Shown piece after piece: positions 63,086 through 64,000 of a DNA stretch of 64,000 nucleotides (position 1 is its first letter; every line of letters begins with the position of its first letter). The stretch spans positions 55,796 through 119,795 of the forward strand of contig CAJTIR010000008.1 in assembly GCA_910576385.1 (NCBI GenBank). The letters are read 5' to 3'. A program made the translations under genes and the position numbers. Source of the stretch: Lachnospiraceae bacterium. Lineage in GTDB: Bacteria; Bacillota; Clostridia; Lachnospirales; Lachnospiraceae. A model generated the notes under the pieces. The model searched no databases. It had not been told where the DNA came from and saw only the letters and a program-made list of their open reading frames with translations.

Positions 63086-63817
63086 CTAATCATAGATAGA
63101 ATCCATATCAATTTCTAAAATAGCTCCCGTCACTGCATGAATGATTACTTCATATTCCATATCATCATCTACGATTTCCACTTCATATACAGGAACGCCA
63201 TCATCCATATCAAATTCTATCTTTACTACTTTTCCGCCGCCTACTTCATTGAGTGCAATCTGTTTTGCCTTATTCTCGCCGATATAATCGTTATTATTCG
63301 TTTTTTGTGTTAATTCCCATTCAAATTCTAACAACTTACTTGTTCTGGCATGGAATTTTAACTCATACTTTTTATTGCTCTTCTTCATCACTACTTTATA
63401 GATATCAATGCCATCACTGCGCTTCTTGGCAATACTAAGAATTGTTCCGCCAGAAACCTCTTTCTTCGCCAGTTTTTTGCATTTACTGAGACTGATCATT
63501 TTCCCACTGCCTCTTTTGACATACCAGGGCTGCATTTCCCATCCATAGGAAACTAGTTTAGCATCGGAAGCACGATAGACAAGATCGTATTCCTTTTTAG
63601 ATTTCAGCATCCGCACTTCATATACAAGAACTCCATCTTCATAATCGCGTTCCACTTCAATGATGGATGCACCTTTGACTTGTTTCTTGGCCAGTTTCTT
63701 GACTTGCTTCACACTGGTAATTCTCTTGGCCAATACTGGCTCAGAAAAACATAAAACATTGGTAAACACCAAACACACCATTAAAACAATAATTGCTGAT
63801 ATACTGCGTTTCTTCAT
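63086..63817 (-). CDS. secreted PepSY-domain protein
   Basis: The 243-residue product has a signal peptide (MKKRSISAIIVLMVCLVFTN, likely cut after VLA) and three PepSY-like units of 60-70 residues. Each has a helix of the form KKLAKKQVKGASIIEVE or ALNEVGGGKVVKIE followed by strands with VYEV and EYEV. PepSY domains often inhibit or chaperone extracellular proteases. There is no lipobox or anchor. AGGAGG precedes the ATG. Confidence 0.85.
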   Translation of the reverse strand: MKKRSISAIIVLMVCLVFTNVLCFSEPVLAKRITSVKQVKKLAKKQVKGASIIEVERDYEDGVLVYEVRMLKSKKEYDLVYRASDAKLVSYGWEMQPWYVKRGSGKMISLSKCKKLAKKEVSGGTILSIAKKRSDGIDIYKVVMKKSNKKYELKFHARTSKLLEFEWELTQKTNNNDYIGENKAKQIALNEVGGGKVVKIEFDMDDGVPVYEVEIVDDDMEYEVIIHAVTGAILEIDMDSIYD

Positions 63818-63851
63818 AAAAAATTCCTCCTCTTTTTATATAAATTTTAAT

Positions 63852-63897
63852 AGGCGTTTGCGAAACGCCGCAAGCCGTATAAATACGGCGTTTTTTT
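63852..63897 (+). terminator. terminator-like hairpin with a competing upstream stem
   Basis: On the plus strand aacgccg (63864-63870) pairs with cggcgtt (63886-63892), followed by a T run. The same aacgcc can instead pair with ggcgttt just upstream (63853-63859). The two folds are mutually exclusive, as in attenuators. Confidence 0.5.
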
Positions 63898-63932
63898 GTT
63901 GCAAAAAACAAATAACTCCTCACCGGATATGG

Positions 63933-64000
63933 TATAATAGAGTTGCCAGAAACCATTAACCATGCACCCAAGAAAGGAGTTATTCTGATATCTATGATAC
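63933..64000 (+). other. promoter and start of a gene cut by the window end
   Basis: An extended -10 box (TGGTATAAT, 63933-63938) is followed by AAAGGAG (63973-63979 region) and an ATG at 63994-63996. Only two codons are visible. The identity cannot be told; the layout resembles the left end of an insertion sequence. Confidence 0.35.

Overview
The window is a low-GC Gram-positive chromosome segment, most likely from a gut Lachnospiraceae-type Clostridia. The basis is the r-protein cluster order with a KOW-domain gene between map and infA, zinc-type S14 and L36, a large Firmicutes-type SRP RNA, class III fructose bisphosphatase, a reverse rubrerythrin, RsgI-type sigma/anti-sigma pairs and a DUF6128-like protein. 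Species cannot be named from sequence alone.

1-15.6 kb (minus strand): the S10-spc-alpha ribosomal superoperon, read right to left from rpsJ at 15.3 kb to rpsK, which is cut by the window start. A good promoter and a leader of about 225 nt precede rpsJ. Unusual points are an ECF-like sigma factor between infA and rpmJ, behind a terminator-like hairpin, and arrays of short modular repeats inside the operon.

15.7-35 kb: mostly housekeeping and envelope genes. These are tRNA-Tyr, a ROK glucokinase, a secreted InlB-repeat/TIM-barrel protein, a two-component system followed by a MacB/FtsX-type ABC transporter, a lipoprotein, a DUF6128-like protein, a GNAT, tadA, SRP RNA (ffs), a perR-rubrerythrin pair with matching operator-like palindromes, and fbp.

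35-48.4 kb: an accessory/defence island. It holds a truncated cas3 beside a metallophosphoesterase, an AlbA_2/Schlafen-type protein, a small Glu/Met-rich protein, two MITE-like palindromes, and a three-gene operon of large helical protein, WH-SWIM protein and reverse transcriptase. Back-to-back with that operon's promoter is a strong promoter driving a structured RNA with the layout of a retron msr-msd (a1/a2 repeat, short hairpin, long hairpin). This is the best candidate for an interesting system in the window. Decayed mobile DNA follows, with a Hol_Tox-like type I toxin-antitoxin locus and an IS3 fragment.

48.4-54 kb: a ferritin-like gene, ptsI, and a heavily decayed mannitol/sugar-alcohol PTS locus containing a dehydrogenase remnant fused to the tail of HPr, a PfkB kinase, a frameshifted EIIA and a truncated EIIC. 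54-60 kb: an SdpI-like membrane protein and a tandem duplication of an ECF sigma/RsgI anti-sigma cassette with very different extracellular tails, plus a secreted repeat protein. 60-64 kb: a DbpA-like DEAD-box helicase, a hemolysin III/PAQR protein, a secreted PepSY protein and the start of a further gene at the window edge.

A structured intergenic repeat of about 170 bp occurs twice in full (22.9 and 62.1 kb) and in part at 26.7 kb and 46.2 kb, with compensatory changes in its stems.
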